Source of the DNA: an uncultured Granulosicoccus sp. | Lineage (GTDB): Bacteria > Pseudomonadota > Gammaproteobacteria > Granulosicoccales > Granulosicoccaceae | DNA: 64,000 nucleotides | Assembly (NCBI GenBank): GCA_937991945.1 | Contig: CALKLO010000118.1 | Location: 1-64,000 of the forward strand | Reading direction: 5' to 3' | Part shown: positions 9,716 through 18,444 of the stretch, one piece after another | Layout of the letters: each line of letters begins with the position of its first letter | Numbering within the stretch: position 1 is the stretch's first letter | The notes under the pieces: model-generated | What the model was told of the DNA's origin: nothing | What the model saw: the letters and a program-made list of their open reading frames with translations, nothing else | Databases searched by the model: none | Made by a program: the position numbers and the translations under genes

Positions 9716-10930
9716 TCACTCAACGCGAACACGACCGCGGACAGTATTATTTTCGCGATTGGCGGATTGCACGCTCATCGCTAGCGATCCTCGTTTGGCC
9801 AGCTCAGACTTCAAAGCATCCAACGTGGGCACAGCATCGGTGTTCAGATCCAGATCGAAACGTCCGTTTCTGTAGCCGATGGTTTTAAGTGTAGTCTGTG
9901 GTTGAGTGGCAAGACTGGACGCTATTTGCGACAAGCGGTTTGTAAACCCGTCGGTGTTAACGCCACCGATTTGATTCAGTGCCGATTCAATTTGCCGACG
10001 GGGTCGTTGCATACGCGCACCAGGCAGAGCCTGACTAAATGCGCTAGCAATTTGCTCGTCCAGATATTCTTCTTGCTGGCTTAAATCACGGACGTCCATC
10101 CATTTGCCAACAAACAACGCCGCCACTAAGCATGCGGCTAAGGCAGCCGTTGCACGCCATGGCTTCCACGTTTTATCAAAATTTTTCTTCGGGTTATAAA
10201 CCCCTTGCAGCAAATTGATGTTGGATGAATTAGCTAGGCCACTGGCATATAACGACAGGCGGCTATCACAAGAACGCACTTCCTCCTCAATGGAATCGGG
10301 TAGTGGCAAATGCGCAGCAGAGTGCGTTCTGAATATCACCAGCGTGGGGTTAGCATCACTCTCCAGCGCCTGACGAGCACCATCGAGCATGATCGCAGCC
10401 ATACCGTGATCAGTAGCAAAACCTTGGCTTGCGCCCAGTCGAACAACAACTTGGTCTTGATCGAGTAAGGCTGTCCACACTTGTGAGTCGTTGCCTTGGC
10501 TATCGAGCTGAGGCAGGGCTAACGTCTCAGGAACAATGTGCGTGGGTCGTAAACCTGCATCGGCGCACTGCTCGGTTATCTGGTCCATCATGCTGCGACT
10601 GATGACAGCTACGGGGTAGGTATCGCCAGAGCCTTTACTGCCTAATGCAAAATGCAAGGACTCAACATCATCAGCGACTAGTTCTTCTAAGGCATAAGGC
10701 ACCGCTTGCGCAGCTCGCGCCGCAGAGCCACCCGGCACAACCGCTTCCGAAAGCAATACGTCGTCGGCGGGTAGTACCAATGTGACACGGCGACCATCGA
10801 CTTGATCAGCGACCTCTTCAAGTGTTGAAAACTCAACACCCGATGTGAGTTTTCCACGGTCGTCCGCCACGGCCCACTGGACAGTGCTCTCACCCACAAG
10901 GGGCATATATATAATGACGTGTTTAGACAC
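9716..10930 (-). CDS. gspL: Type II secretion system protein L
   Basis: Inner-membrane protein of 404 residues that recruits the GspE ATPase. The N-terminal two thirds is the cytoplasmic actin-like domain (VTLVLPADDVLLSEAVVPGG, then ALEELVADDVESLHFAL). A membrane helix (ATAALAACLVAALFVGKW) lies near residue 260, followed by a periplasmic ferredoxin-like domain ending VRGRVRVE. I chose GTG at 10928-10930 because an AGGA (10937-10940) sits six bases before it and it leaves a 16-base gap to gspK. A longer frame from 10990 would overlap gspK by 44 bases. Confidence 0.92.
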   Translation of the reverse strand: MSKHVIIYMPLVGESTVQWAVADDRGKLTSGVEFSTLEEVADQVDGRRVTLVLPADDVLLSEAVVPGGSAARAAQAVPYALEELVADDVESLHFALGSKGSGDTYPVAVISRSMMDQITEQCADAGLRPTHIVPETLALPQLDSQGNDSQVWTALLDQDQVVVRLGASQGFATDHGMAAIMLDGARQALESDANPTLVIFRTHSAAHLPLPDSIEEEVRSCDSRLSLYASGLANSSNINLLQGVYNPKKNFDKTWKPWRATAALAACLVAALFVGKWMDVRDLSQQEEYLDEQIASAFSQALPGARMQRPRRQIESALNQIGGVNTDGFTNRLSQIASSLATQPQTTLKTIGYRNGRFDLDLNTDAVPTLDALKSELAKRGSLAMSVQSANRENNTVRGRVRVE

Positions 10931-10936
10931 GATATT

Positions 10937-10940
10937 TCCT
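10937..10940 (-). promoter_or_regulatory. Ribosome binding site fixing the gspL GTG start
   Basis: Minus-strand AGGA, six bases upstream of the GTG at 10930, in the gap between the gspK stop and gspL. It is the best Shine-Dalgarno match near the 5' end and supports the GTG over the longer frame. Confidence 0.7.
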
Positions 10941-10946
10941 GTTTCT

Positions 10947-12032
10947 CTAGAGCGTATCGCGCGAGCGGTAAAGCACGCGCGTCTTGCCATCGTTGTTTCT
11001 TTCGAACAGCGTGTATTGCGACAACCTAATTCCTTCTGCCTCTACGTCAATTCGCACTTGATAAAAGCGTGAACGAACATCGTAGGTACCTGGCGGTGCA
11101 GTTTCAGCGCCAGAATCTCCTGAATCAACTTGCTGATCAAAGAGTAGCGTACTCTCGTAAGGTTCCAAGTCTCGCTCGTCGCCTCCCAGAGTTTCCGGAC
11201 CGTCATCTGCACTTAAATCAAAAATGTTCTCACACTCAGGATAGTCTTGATATGCGCCCGTGTCCCAACGAGATAGGTCGGCCGCTAACGGTTTTATTTC
11301 ATCGGACAGTGACGCAAGCACTTCAGGCGTTGCCGTATTGACGTTAATAGCCGTTGGTCGATCATCATTGGGCAACGCTGACACATGCGGAAGCAACAGC
11401 TCGTAATCCTCTGACTCCTCTTCCACCGTACTGCCAAAGCCTTTTACCAGCTGCAATTCGGAGACACTAACAAACGGGGCATTGGCGGCTCTATAACCGG
11501 GCGATACACCCGTGTAATAGTCATCCTCAGCACCTTCAGGGATTGTCGCATTCAGATCGACGTCAACCCAGTCAATAATGGCATCAGCCTTGTTTGGCTC
11601 AATATTGAGTTCGGTCAGTAGCCGTTTTAGCTGCTCGTAGAAGAAGTCGACTCGGACTCCCTCAGCATTGACCAAGTTATTAAGGTTGAAGCGTCCTTGC
11701 ATATCAACGATGCAACCAGAAATGGAGGCATCATCAATGGGCACGGGCGGTATGGTTTGGGCCCAGTCATCATCGAGCGAGTCGGTGTTCTCTCGCAAAC
11801 CGGCTTGAAAGTCTCGGTACAACAACGCCGCTGCGAATCGCTCACCACTAACGCCCAGTGCACGAGCTTGCTGAATAATGCCTTCGTTGCGCTCACGGTG
11901 CATATCCAACTGTTGCCGGCTATTGATAGCCACCATGGTAATAGTACCCAAGGCAATAAGCAGTATGGCCGTAATGATAGCGACCCCTTGCTGCTGTTTA
12001 GCCGGTGGGGTTTTCTTGCGTAAGTTGTTCAT
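10947..12032 (-). CDS. gspK: Type II secretion system minor pseudopilin K
   Basis: Largest minor pseudopilin (361 residues), thought to cap the pseudopilus tip with GspI and GspJ. The prepilin cleavage region is QQQGVAIITAILLIAL, which lacks Glu at position +5, a known feature of GspK. The large alpha domain follows (VDFFYEQLKRLL, then DAIIDWVDVDLN), with INVNTATPEVLASL marking the conserved helix-hairpin-helix-like segment. The start overlaps the gspJ stop by four bases, implying translational coupling. Confidence 0.94.
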   Translation of the reverse strand: MNNLRKKTPPAKQQQGVAIITAILLIALGTITMVAINSRQQLDMHRERNEGIIQQARALGVSGERFAAALLYRDFQAGLRENTDSLDDDWAQTIPPVPIDDASISGCIVDMQGRFNLNNLVNAEGVRVDFFYEQLKRLLTELNIEPNKADAIIDWVDVDLNATIPEGAEDDYYTGVSPGYRAANAPFVSVSELQLVKGFGSTVEEESEDYELLLPHVSALPNDDRPTAINVNTATPEVLASLSDEIKPLAADLSRWDTGAYQDYPECENIFDLSADDGPETLGGDERDLEPYESTLLFDQQVDSGDSGAETAPPGTYDVRSRFYQVRIDVEAEGIRLSQYTLFERNNDGKTRVLYRSRDTL

Positions 12033-12688
12033 CCTGGTAATGCAAAGACGCGTGTGACGTCACCGTAGTCATCAAGCTCTAAGGTGAATTCTATGGCTAG
12101 CGGCAAACCAGGCTCTTCCGTATCAGAGGAGGTAGGAGGCCAGCTTTCGCTCCATTCGCCAGCGCGATCCAAAAAGCGCATGGATAAAGACTCAACACCT
12201 GACAGTAATTGGCGTCGACGAGTCGGCTCCTCTTCAACGGGGTCTAGGTGATACCAATAAAGTCTGATTAATTTGTCGTCGTCTAGGGAATAACCGACAC
12301 GCTGCAAATTGGAACGCACCGGTGACACATCAGCCGCCGGGTTGGTCCACCCTGCGCGGGTAAATTCGAATAAGGTTTCGCCTTGTAGATTTAACTGCAA
12401 GGGTGGTAGCGTTGAATCAACCGCTGAACGCACTGGCCGATCTGCAATTTGAGTAATGTCTTCAGCCATCCAATAGAAGGTTCGCTGTAGCTCGCTGAGT
12501 CGCGTTGATTGCTGCTCGATACGATCACGAGTGGCCGTTATCTGAAACAACATTTGAAAGCCAGCTGAGCCTAAAATAGCCAGTAAAAACATGGCCACCA
12601 ACAGCTCTATTAGCGTGAATGCACGCTGCGATTGACCCGATACTGCACTGCAGCGTCCAACTGTTTTTTCGTGCTTTGAACCGATCAT
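12029..12688 (-). CDS. gspJ: Type II secretion system minor pseudopilin J
   Basis: 219 residues. A basic leader of about 22 residues precedes the prepilin motif RAFTLIELLVAMFLLAILG; cleavage and N-methylation are expected before Phe with Glu at +5. The C-terminal pseudopilin domain has the GspJ signature WYHLDPVEEEP and ends in FALPG. Four-base overlaps with gspI upstream and gspK downstream place it in the middle of a coupled chain. Confidence 0.93.
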   Translation of the reverse strand: MIGSKHEKTVGRCSAVSGQSQRAFTLIELLVAMFLLAILGSAGFQMLFQITATRDRIEQQSTRLSELQRTFYWMAEDITQIADRPVRSAVDSTLPPLQLNLQGETLFEFTRAGWTNPAADVSPVRSNLQRVGYSLDDDKLIRLYWYHLDPVEEEPTRRRQLLSGVESLSMRFLDRAGEWSESWPPTSSDTEEPGLPLAIEFTLELDDYGDVTRVFALPG

Positions 12689-13062
12689 TGTCGATTCTCA
12701 GGATTACCGACAAAGCCTGTTACTGCATAGACATAGCTATCGGCTTCTTTATCTCGACGAACCTCTATATCGAGACGGCGTAGATCAGGGTCTGAGACCG
12801 CTTGCGTACGAGTACGCACAAACCACGTGAAAGCACCCATGTCGACTTCAGTGTTCTTGGTACCAATGCTGGGCCATGCAGGGACAACTTGCAGCTCAGT
12901 TAAAACATTACTCGCTACCCAGCGTCCAAACTCGCGCTCTCGTAGGTATTCAGCACGCCAAGCACTTGCACCTGCCGAGCTCACTAAGGCAGACACACCC
13001 ACCGCAATGATGGTCATGGCTACGAGTACTTCTATTAACGTAAAGCCTTTGGCCTGTTTCAT
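12685..13062 (-). CDS. gspI: Type II secretion system minor pseudopilin I
   Basis: Small pseudopilin of 125 residues, part of the GspI-J-K tip complex. The short leader MKQAKG is followed by FTLIEVLVAMTIIAVG, with prepilin peptidase cleavage after Gly6. The globular part contains FGRWVASNVLTELQ, typical of GspI. It overlaps gspH and gspJ by four bases each. Confidence 0.93.
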   Translation of the reverse strand: MKQAKGFTLIEVLVAMTIIAVGVSALVSSAGASAWRAEYLREREFGRWVASNVLTELQVVPAWPSIGTKNTEVDMGAFTWFVRTRTQAVSDPDLRRLDIEVRRDKEADSYVYAVTGFVGNPENRQ

Positions 13063-13628
13063 ATACCGTCGAGCTTCTGCACAACAACAGGTTCAACATC
13101 GCCCGTGGCTACTTCGTAGCTAACCTCGCCTTCTCTGTCGCTTATACGAATTCGAAAGTCAGGCATGATCTCGCCATTGGAGAGAAAAATAATATGCGGC
13201 TTGAGGGGGTCTTCCTCAGTGGCATCGGCCACTTCTTCTTCAAGATCAGCAAGGATAATCGGTAGACCGGATATATCAACTTGGTAGTCAGTGTCGATTT
13301 TACTGTCCTTGAACCGAAGCTGCTTATCTTCAAAGATTTCCCAAACAGCATCGCCACCATCAGCCTCAGAGAGAATATAAAACTCATAGGACTCAGGATG
13401 AAAGCGTATACCGAACTGCTGGCGCGAATACACGGCTTGATCTGCGGCTAAGTTCATTTGCAAGCCAACGCGTAGCGCATTGTCCCGAACGATTTTCCCA
13501 ACGTTGCGAAAATCGATATTGATCACGACAGCGCCCACCAATATAGAAATAATGGTGACCGTGACCAACAGCTCGATAAGCGTAAAGCCTCTCGAGCTGT
13601 GGGACACACGCTGGCATGAAGCTTCCAC
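13059..13628 (-). CDS. gspH: Type II secretion system minor pseudopilin H
   Basis: 189 residues. The prepilin motif RGFTLIELLVTVTIISIL follows a leader of about 13 residues. The beta-rich GspH domain includes LRVGLQMNLAADQAVYSRQQ and ends with EVATGDVEPVVV. GspH joins the major pseudopilin to the tip complex. It starts four bases after the gspG stop and overlaps gspI by four bases. Confidence 0.92.
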   Translation of the reverse strand: MEASCQRVSHSSRGFTLIELLVTVTIISILVGAVVINIDFRNVGKIVRDNALRVGLQMNLAADQAVYSRQQFGIRFHPESYEFYILSEADGGDAVWEIFEDKQLRFKDSKIDTDYQVDISGLPIILADLEEEVADATEEDPLKPHIIFLSNGEIMPDFRIRISDREGEVSYEVATGDVEPVVVQKLDGI

Positions 13629-13632
13629 TAAT

Positions 13633-14118
13633 TTAGTTATCTAAGCTGCTGATGTCGGCGTTAAAATCTTCGCCGCCTTCTGAGCCGTCGCTGCCCAATG
13701 AGACGATTTCAAAGTTACCGTCTTCGCTTGCATACAAGTAATCGCGACCCCAAGGATCCTTAGACAGCTTCTTAACATAGCCGCTGCGATTCCAGTTTGC
13801 AGGCTCGGGATCACCACTAGGCTTAACGACCAATGCCTCAAGCCCTTGTTCTGTAGACGGATAATTGAAATTATCGAGTCGATACAGCTCTAGCGCTGAA
13901 GAAAAAGATGAGATGTCATTTTTAGCTCTGACAACTCTTGCCTCGTTGGGGCGATCCATAATCAATGGCACAACCGTTGCGCCCAATATCGCTATGATAG
14001 CCACAACAACCATGATCTCAATCAGCGTAAAGCCACCTTGTGATCTTGTTGCTCGACTGACATGCTTTTTCACACCAAACAATGCAGGTGTTTTTACTTC
14101 TCGTACCAGTTTGCCCAT
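13633..14118 (-). CDS. gspG: Type II secretion system major pseudopilin G
   Basis: Main subunit of the pseudopilus, 161 residues. Prepilin motif GGFTLIEIMVVVAIIAIL lies at about residues 28-45, with an unusually long basic leader. The conserved core is YRLDNFNYPSTEQGLEALV, then DPWGRDYLY, and the calcium-loop region SLGSDGSEGGEDFNADI near the C-terminus. The start is supported by GGAG upstream of the ATG at 14118. It is the first gene of the gsp block here; gspC, D, E and F are absent from both flanks. Confidence 0.95.
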   Translation of the reverse strand: MGKLVREVKTPALFGVKKHVSRATRSQGGFTLIEIMVVVAIIAILGATVVPLIMDRPNEARVVRAKNDISSFSSALELYRLDNFNYPSTEQGLEALVVKPSGDPEPANWNRSGYVKKLSKDPWGRDYLYASEDGNFEIVSLGSDGSEGGEDFNADISSLDN

Positions 14119-14202
14119 CAGGGTTATATCTCCCGTACTCTCAAAGGGTTAATCTCTTATGCCAAGAGGATAGCACCGCCCGTATGACTCGACGCTGACT
14201 GA

Positions 14203-14808
14203 ATGATTCAATACATTAAGAACCTGTTACGTTCGCCGGCCTATCTGCTCGCAGCTGCCGTTGCATTACTGTGTATTTCACTGCAATACGCGGGCCTCGA
14301 CGATTTTTTGCGCTTTGAGCGCAGCGCCATCGATCAAGGCCATTGGTGGCTATTACTTACCGGTAATTTTGTACACCTAGGCCAAAGCCATCTTTGGATG
14401 AACATGGCAGGCTATTTCCTGGTTGTTGCTTTGGTTTGGTCACACTTCTCTGCAAGAGTATGGTTGCTGATCATCCTCTTTGCCAGCTTAGTGGTGGGGG
14501 TCGGTTTATGGCGTTTCAACCCCGAGGTGGGCGCATACGTCGGCTTCTCTGGAACCTTGCACGGATTAATCCTCGCCGGTTGTTTGGCAGATTTACGGAC
14601 CTACCCAAAATCTGCCGCCATCTTGCTGACGCTTGTTATTGCAAAGCTGGCCTGGGAGCAGTTTGCTGGCCCATTACCCGGCAGTGAATCTACCGCTGGT
14701 GGCTCAGTGGTGGTTGACTCACATCTGTATGGCGCTATCGGTGGTGCCATCATGGGAAGCATCGTATTACTCTTTGGTCACCTACGCTTAACCACTGCGA
14801 AAACCTAA
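14203..14808 (+). CDS. rrtA: Rhombosortase (rhomboid-family intramembrane serine protease)
   Basis: 201-residue polytopic membrane protease of the rhombosortase subfamily, which cleaves GlyGly-CTERM tails from proteins exported by type II secretion. Membrane segments alternate through the whole length. Family marks: NFVHLGQSHLWMNMAGY (His/Asn loop), the catalytic Ser in GFSGTLHGLI, and the His in DSHLYGAIGGA. It is divergent from gspG with an 84-base gap, fitting the functional link to T2SS. No GlyGly-CTERM substrate was seen in the window. No strong ribosome binding site precedes the ATG. Confidence 0.85.
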   Translation: MIQYIKNLLRSPAYLLAAAVALLCISLQYAGLDDFLRFERSAIDQGHWWLLLTGNFVHLGQSHLWMNMAGYFLVVALVWSHFSARVWLLIILFASLVVGVGLWRFNPEVGAYVGFSGTLHGLILAGCLADLRTYPKSAAILLTLVIAKLAWEQFAGPLPGSESTAGGSVVVDSHLYGAIGGAIMGSIVLLFGHLRLTTAKT

Positions 14809-14815
14809 CACCGCT

Positions 14816-15301
14816 ATGAACTGGCAATTCCATCGATTTGAGTCTTTAACCACCGCACAACTTTTTCAAATGATGAAATTGCGGATAGATGTCTTTGTCG
14901 TAGAGCAACAGTGCCCCTACCCAGAACTCGACGCACACGACAACCACCCAGATACCCTTCACCTACTGTGTGTAGAAGGCGACACCTTAGCCGCCTACGC
15001 TCGCGCCATGCCATCACTGGAGTCGTCGTTAGCAGACGCTAAGGGCGTAGCTAAAATAGGCCGTGTCGTTGTTGCGCCATCACACAGGGGCACCGGACTC
15101 GCTCAAGCGCTCATGCAGCGCATAGTTGACGAACTGGACACCTCCTACCCCGACTATGAGCAAGTGCTCTCAGCTCAAGAGCCTATAACCGCTTTCTACC
15201 AAGCCTTTGGCTTTGTCGCAGAATCTGAAGCGTATTTAGAAGATGGCATCCCGCACGTTGATATGCGTCGAGGCTTACCCTCTTCGGCCACTCATTCGTG
15301 A
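14816..15301 (+). CDS. GNAT family N-acetyltransferase, ElaA-like
   Basis: 161 residues with the ElaA-type GNAT fold. The N-terminal segment LFQMMKLRIDVFVVEQQCPYPELD is the family signature. The acetyl-CoA-binding loop is APSHRGTGLAQALM (R/Q-x-x-G-x-G/A pattern), and the C-terminal half contains FYQAFGFVAESEAYLEDGIPH. The substrate is unknown. It starts seven bases after rrtA and is probably cotranscribed with it. Its 3' end overlaps the convergent transporter gene by 27 bases. Confidence 0.88.
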   Translation: MNWQFHRFESLTTAQLFQMMKLRIDVFVVEQQCPYPELDAHDNHPDTLHLLCVEGDTLAAYARAMPSLESSLADAKGVAKIGRVVVAPSHRGTGLAQALMQRIVDELDTSYPDYEQVLSAQEPITAFYQAFGFVAESEAYLEDGIPHVDMRRGLPSSATHS

Positions 15302-16186
15302 CAAACCAATACCAAGCAAAATGATAACTAAGGCTGCGTAAGCGTTTGCCGGAAATCGTTCATTGAGCATCAACACCCCAAACACCATGCCCACAATGGG
15401 CACTAGAAAATTGATCTGACTTAAAAACGACGCACCTTGCCGATCAATGATCCTGAGAATCATAACGGTAGCGATAGCCGTAGGCCCAACCGCCAAAGCA
15501 ATAAGAGCAAGAATGGAATCTAGGGTTGGCGTAATTTGCCAAGGGCTATCTACCCACAAACTCACAGGCACCAACCACACACTGGCTGCAAACATCAGCG
15601 CCGTCATAGTGGACCACCTAGGTAAACGCGTTAACTTGCGGGTAATGATGGCATTGATGGCGTAGCACACAGCCGCTGCCAATATAGCTGTTTGACGAAG
15701 TAAGTCGTCACCTAAACTGTTTAACGCCGACCACCCCATCAGTACAACCACACCCAACAAACCAAACATAACGCCCAGGAATTTCCAGCGATCCAACTTT
15801 TCATCGTGGGTAAAAATGTGGGCTAATAAGATGGTTGCCAACGGCATGACAGCCATAAAAATAGCGGTCAGCCCAGCTTGCACGCTCACCTGCCCCCAAC
15901 TGATTAGCGCAAAGGGCAATGCGTTACCGAACAAACCCGACGCCAGCAAAGCAATCCATATAGGCCCTAGAGGTGGCATTGTTTGTCCGTTCAATCGCAT
16001 GAGCGGATACAGCATAAACAGCGCAAGGAACACACGACCAGCAGCAAGACTAATGGGCGGGATATCCCGAACGCCCACGCTCGTTAAGATAAAGCTCATA
16101 CCAAATATGATCGACAACGCAATTAGCCATGCGTAGTCCACACTGACAGAAGGTTTTGACTCAACGGCCCCCGCCTTACTTTCCAA
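15275..16186 (-). CDS. EamA/DMT family transporter
   Basis: 303-residue inner-membrane carrier of the drug/metabolite transporter superfamily with about ten membrane helices in two EamA repeats: the first from about residue 18 (AWLIALSIIFGMSFIL), the second from about residue 165 (ILAAAVCYAINAIITRKL). Such proteins usually export amino acids or metabolites; the substrate cannot be read from sequence. The start is uncertain: TTG at 16184-16186 overlaps the upstream dehydrogenase gene by 11 bases, and GTG at 16139-16141 is an alternative. It is probably cotranscribed with that dehydrogenase. Confidence 0.88.
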   Translation of the reverse strand: MESKAGAVESKPSVSVDYAWLIALSIIFGMSFILTSVGVRDIPPISLAAGRVFLALFMLYPLMRLNGQTMPPLGPIWIALLASGLFGNALPFALISWGQVSVQAGLTAIFMAVMPLATILLAHIFTHDEKLDRWKFLGVMFGLLGVVVLMGWSALNSLGDDLLRQTAILAAAVCYAINAIITRKLTRLPRWSTMTALMFAASVWLVPVSLWVDSPWQITPTLDSILALIALAVGPTAIATVMILRIIDRQGASFLSQINFLVPIVGMVFGVLMLNERFPANAYAALVIILLGIGLSRMSGRRG

Positions 16187-17192
16187 CGTTCAACAGAGCC
16201 AGCTCATCCATCATTTTTAAAGACACGTCTACACCGTGCTCTAGGTGCTGAATACGTGTGGAATAGCGTCGCTGTGAAGGCAGTCGAGTACCCGGCTGAT
16301 CAAGCACCTCAGCGAACAAGTGCTCGGCTCTGGTGAGGTGGTCAGCTGAACGGTTGCAGTGAGAGGGGTCGATAGCCATGATGAATTCGCCACCCAAAGG
16401 CGCACCCACACCTTGCGTATCAGAGGCTTTGGATTCGCTACTGGACAGGTCCCCAATAAGAGCACCTGCTAGCAGCTCAACCATTAAAGCAATGCTTGAC
16501 CCCTTGTGCCCGCCGAATGGCAGCTGAGCACCGGCTAATGCCTCGGCTGGGTCTGTGGTGGGTTGTCCGTTAACATCAATGGCCCACCCAGCTGGAATAG
16601 GCTTACCTTCGCGAAGGTGCAATTGTATTTCGCCACGAGCGCTAGCGCTTGATGCCTGATCAAACACCAATGGAGCTTGCCCCTGGCGAGGAAAACCAAA
16701 GGCCATTGGATTGGTTCCATATAAAGGTTTAGTCCCCCCTGCCGGTGCAACGTAAGAATTAGCCGCTGTAAACGCGAACACGACTAACCCTTGCGCAGCC
16801 AAGCGTTCAACTTCAGGCCATAACGCTGCGATGTTGTAGGTATCGTGTATGGCTAACGCGGCAATGCCGTGTGTTTTTGCTTTAGCAGCTAGCGCAGGCT
16901 CACCGACTCGAAGCGACAACGGGCAAAACCCACCGTGAGAATCCACATGCACAACGGCCGACTCAGTAACGGACAGCGTAGGCTCAGCTGTTGGCGCAGC
17001 ATGCTCATTGAGCAGCGCTTTTACATAAAACGGTATACGAAACAAACCATGCGACTGACAGCCGTCGCGCTCAGCGGCGGTCACCGTCTCAGCGATGGCA
17101 TCGGCTTGGTCGGTAGAAAAACCATTCTCGGTCAATATAGTATTGGCCAACGCGTGGATCTCATCCAGGCTCAAACGCTTGACGTTACTCAT
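16176..17192 (-). CDS. Malate/L-lactate dehydrogenase family oxidoreductase
   Basis: 338-residue NAD(P)-dependent dehydrogenase of the Ldh2 family (not the Rossmann MDH/LDH type). Landmarks: GCQSHGLFRIPFYVKAL near the N-terminus with the catalytic-region His, HDTYNIAALWPEVERLA, GTNPMAFGFPRQ, and GGHKGSSIALMVELLAGAL. Family members reduce 2-oxo acids or cyclic imino acids such as delta-1-piperideine-2-carboxylate; which applies here is unknown. I chose the ATG at 17190-17192 (MSNVKRLSLDEIHALA), as the extension to 17258 lacks family similarity. It probably forms a two-gene unit with the DMT exporter. Confidence 0.88.
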   Translation of the reverse strand: MSNVKRLSLDEIHALANTILTENGFSTDQADAIAETVTAAERDGCQSHGLFRIPFYVKALLNEHAAPTAEPTLSVTESAVVHVDSHGGFCPLSLRVGEPALAAKAKTHGIAALAIHDTYNIAALWPEVERLAAQGLVVFAFTAANSYVAPAGGTKPLYGTNPMAFGFPRQGQAPLVFDQASSASARGEIQLHLREGKPIPAGWAIDVNGQPTTDPAEALAGAQLPFGGHKGSSIALMVELLAGALIGDLSSSESKASDTQGVGAPLGGEFIMAIDPSHCNRSADHLTRAEHLFAEVLDQPGTRLPSQRRYSTRIQHLEHGVDVSLKMMDELALLNVGK

Positions 17193-17407
17193 ACACTTAA
17201 TTTTTCCGCTTATTTGGTTTTGCTGTATGGCATCAGACCCAACGTCGTAAAGGGTCAAACAGTCAGAGCAACAAAGTCTCTAATCTCAATTTACACCCAA
17301 AGCTGATCTGATGGGGGCGGAAAAAAAACCACGGCACCTAGATCTAAGCCTAGCTCTATTCCGTAAAGGTCAGATACGTGACTATTTAAGCTATTCCGGC
17401 AGACATC

Positions 17408-18403
17408 ATGAGCACACGCTTTTTCGACAGCCTTATCGAACGGCTGATCGTTCCCAGCTTCTCGAATATCGGCTACAAACTGCGCAAAAAGAACTTTGAT
17501 TGGCCAGCCCTAGATACCTACGATTTAACCGGCAAGGTGGTTGTACTCACTGGCGGCACCTCGGGCATTGGCACCGAGGCTGCGCGCATTTACGCATCTC
17601 TGGGCGCCACTCTCGTCATGGTCGGGCGCAATCCGGACAAAACCCGCTTGTTGGTCGCCGACCTCATTCAAGAATCTAACAACGCCTCCATCCACGCGGT
17701 CATCGGAGATCTGGGCGAACACAGCGATGTACAACAGATAGCCGTCAAACTTGCAGATCGTTTTCCTGTCATTGATGTGCTAGCGCACAATGCCGGCGCT
17801 TTATTCAACACGCGAAAACGAGCGGCCAACGGATGCGACCTGAGCGTCGAGCTCATGGTGGCAACACCCTTTTTGCTCACCGGCCTTCTACTACCTCAAC
17901 TCCGTGCATCGGCCCAAAACGGACATAACCCTGCGCGCGTTCTAACAATGAGCTCGGGTGGCATGTATACCGAACCACTGACCGTCACAGGCCTAGAAAT
18001 GGAGAACGACGAGTACCAAGGCGCAAAGCAATACGCCCGCGCCAAACGTGCGCAAGTGGTACTTAACGAGATGTGGTCTGAAAAAGTCAGCAAAGATGAA
18101 ATTGTGTTTCAAGCTTTGCACCCCGGCTGGGTGGAGACACCCGGCATCACTGAAGCTCTGCCCGGGTTTTCTTCATGGCTGAGTAAGCTTGGCCTGCTAA
18201 GAACACCACACCAAGGCGCAGACACCTTGGTTTGGTTAAGCGCTGACTCCGAACCTGCCAACAGTAGTGGCAATTTCTGGCACGACCGCGCTATTAGGGC
18301 TATCAACATCAGCGCAAAATCGCGCAACGCAGATACCCCTGACAAGCGAGCTGATTTGTGGGCATGGTGCGAAAAGCACACGCAATGGACATCGGCCGAT
18401 TAA
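17408..18403 (+). CDS. Short-chain dehydrogenase/reductase, DHRS12-like
   Basis: 331-residue SDR with a Rossmann fold. A 40-residue N-terminal region precedes the cofactor motif TGGTSGIG (about residues 49-56). Also present are LAHNAGA (the NNAG equivalent), Ser in TMSSGGMY, and the active-site Y-x-x-x-K as YARAKRAQ. HPGWVETPGI follows, as in members acting on lipid-like or bulky substrates. Overall organisation resembles DHRS12-type proteins, but the substrate is unknown. It is a stand-alone gene, convergent with the GGDEF gene. Confidence 0.85.
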   Translation: MSTRFFDSLIERLIVPSFSNIGYKLRKKNFDWPALDTYDLTGKVVVLTGGTSGIGTEAARIYASLGATLVMVGRNPDKTRLLVADLIQESNNASIHAVIGDLGEHSDVQQIAVKLADRFPVIDVLAHNAGALFNTRKRAANGCDLSVELMVATPFLLTGLLLPQLRASAQNGHNPARVLTMSSGGMYTEPLTVTGLEMENDEYQGAKQYARAKRAQVVLNEMWSEKVSKDEIVFQALHPGWVETPGITEALPGFSSWLSKLGLLRTPHQGADTLVWLSADSEPANSSGNFWHDRAIRAINISAKSRNADTPDKRADLWAWCEKHTQWTSAD

Positions 18404-18418
18404 GCCAAGCCGTTGTCA

Positions 18419-18436
18419 CTTAGGCAGGCGCCTAAG
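18419..18436. other. Inverted repeat between convergent genes
   Basis: CTTAGGC and GCCTAAG arms separated by AGGC form a perfect 7-bp stem between the stops of the SDR and GGDEF genes. No T-run follows on either strand, so it is at best a weak or factor-assisted bidirectional terminator. Confidence 0.4.
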
Positions 18437-18444
18437 CGACTCAT

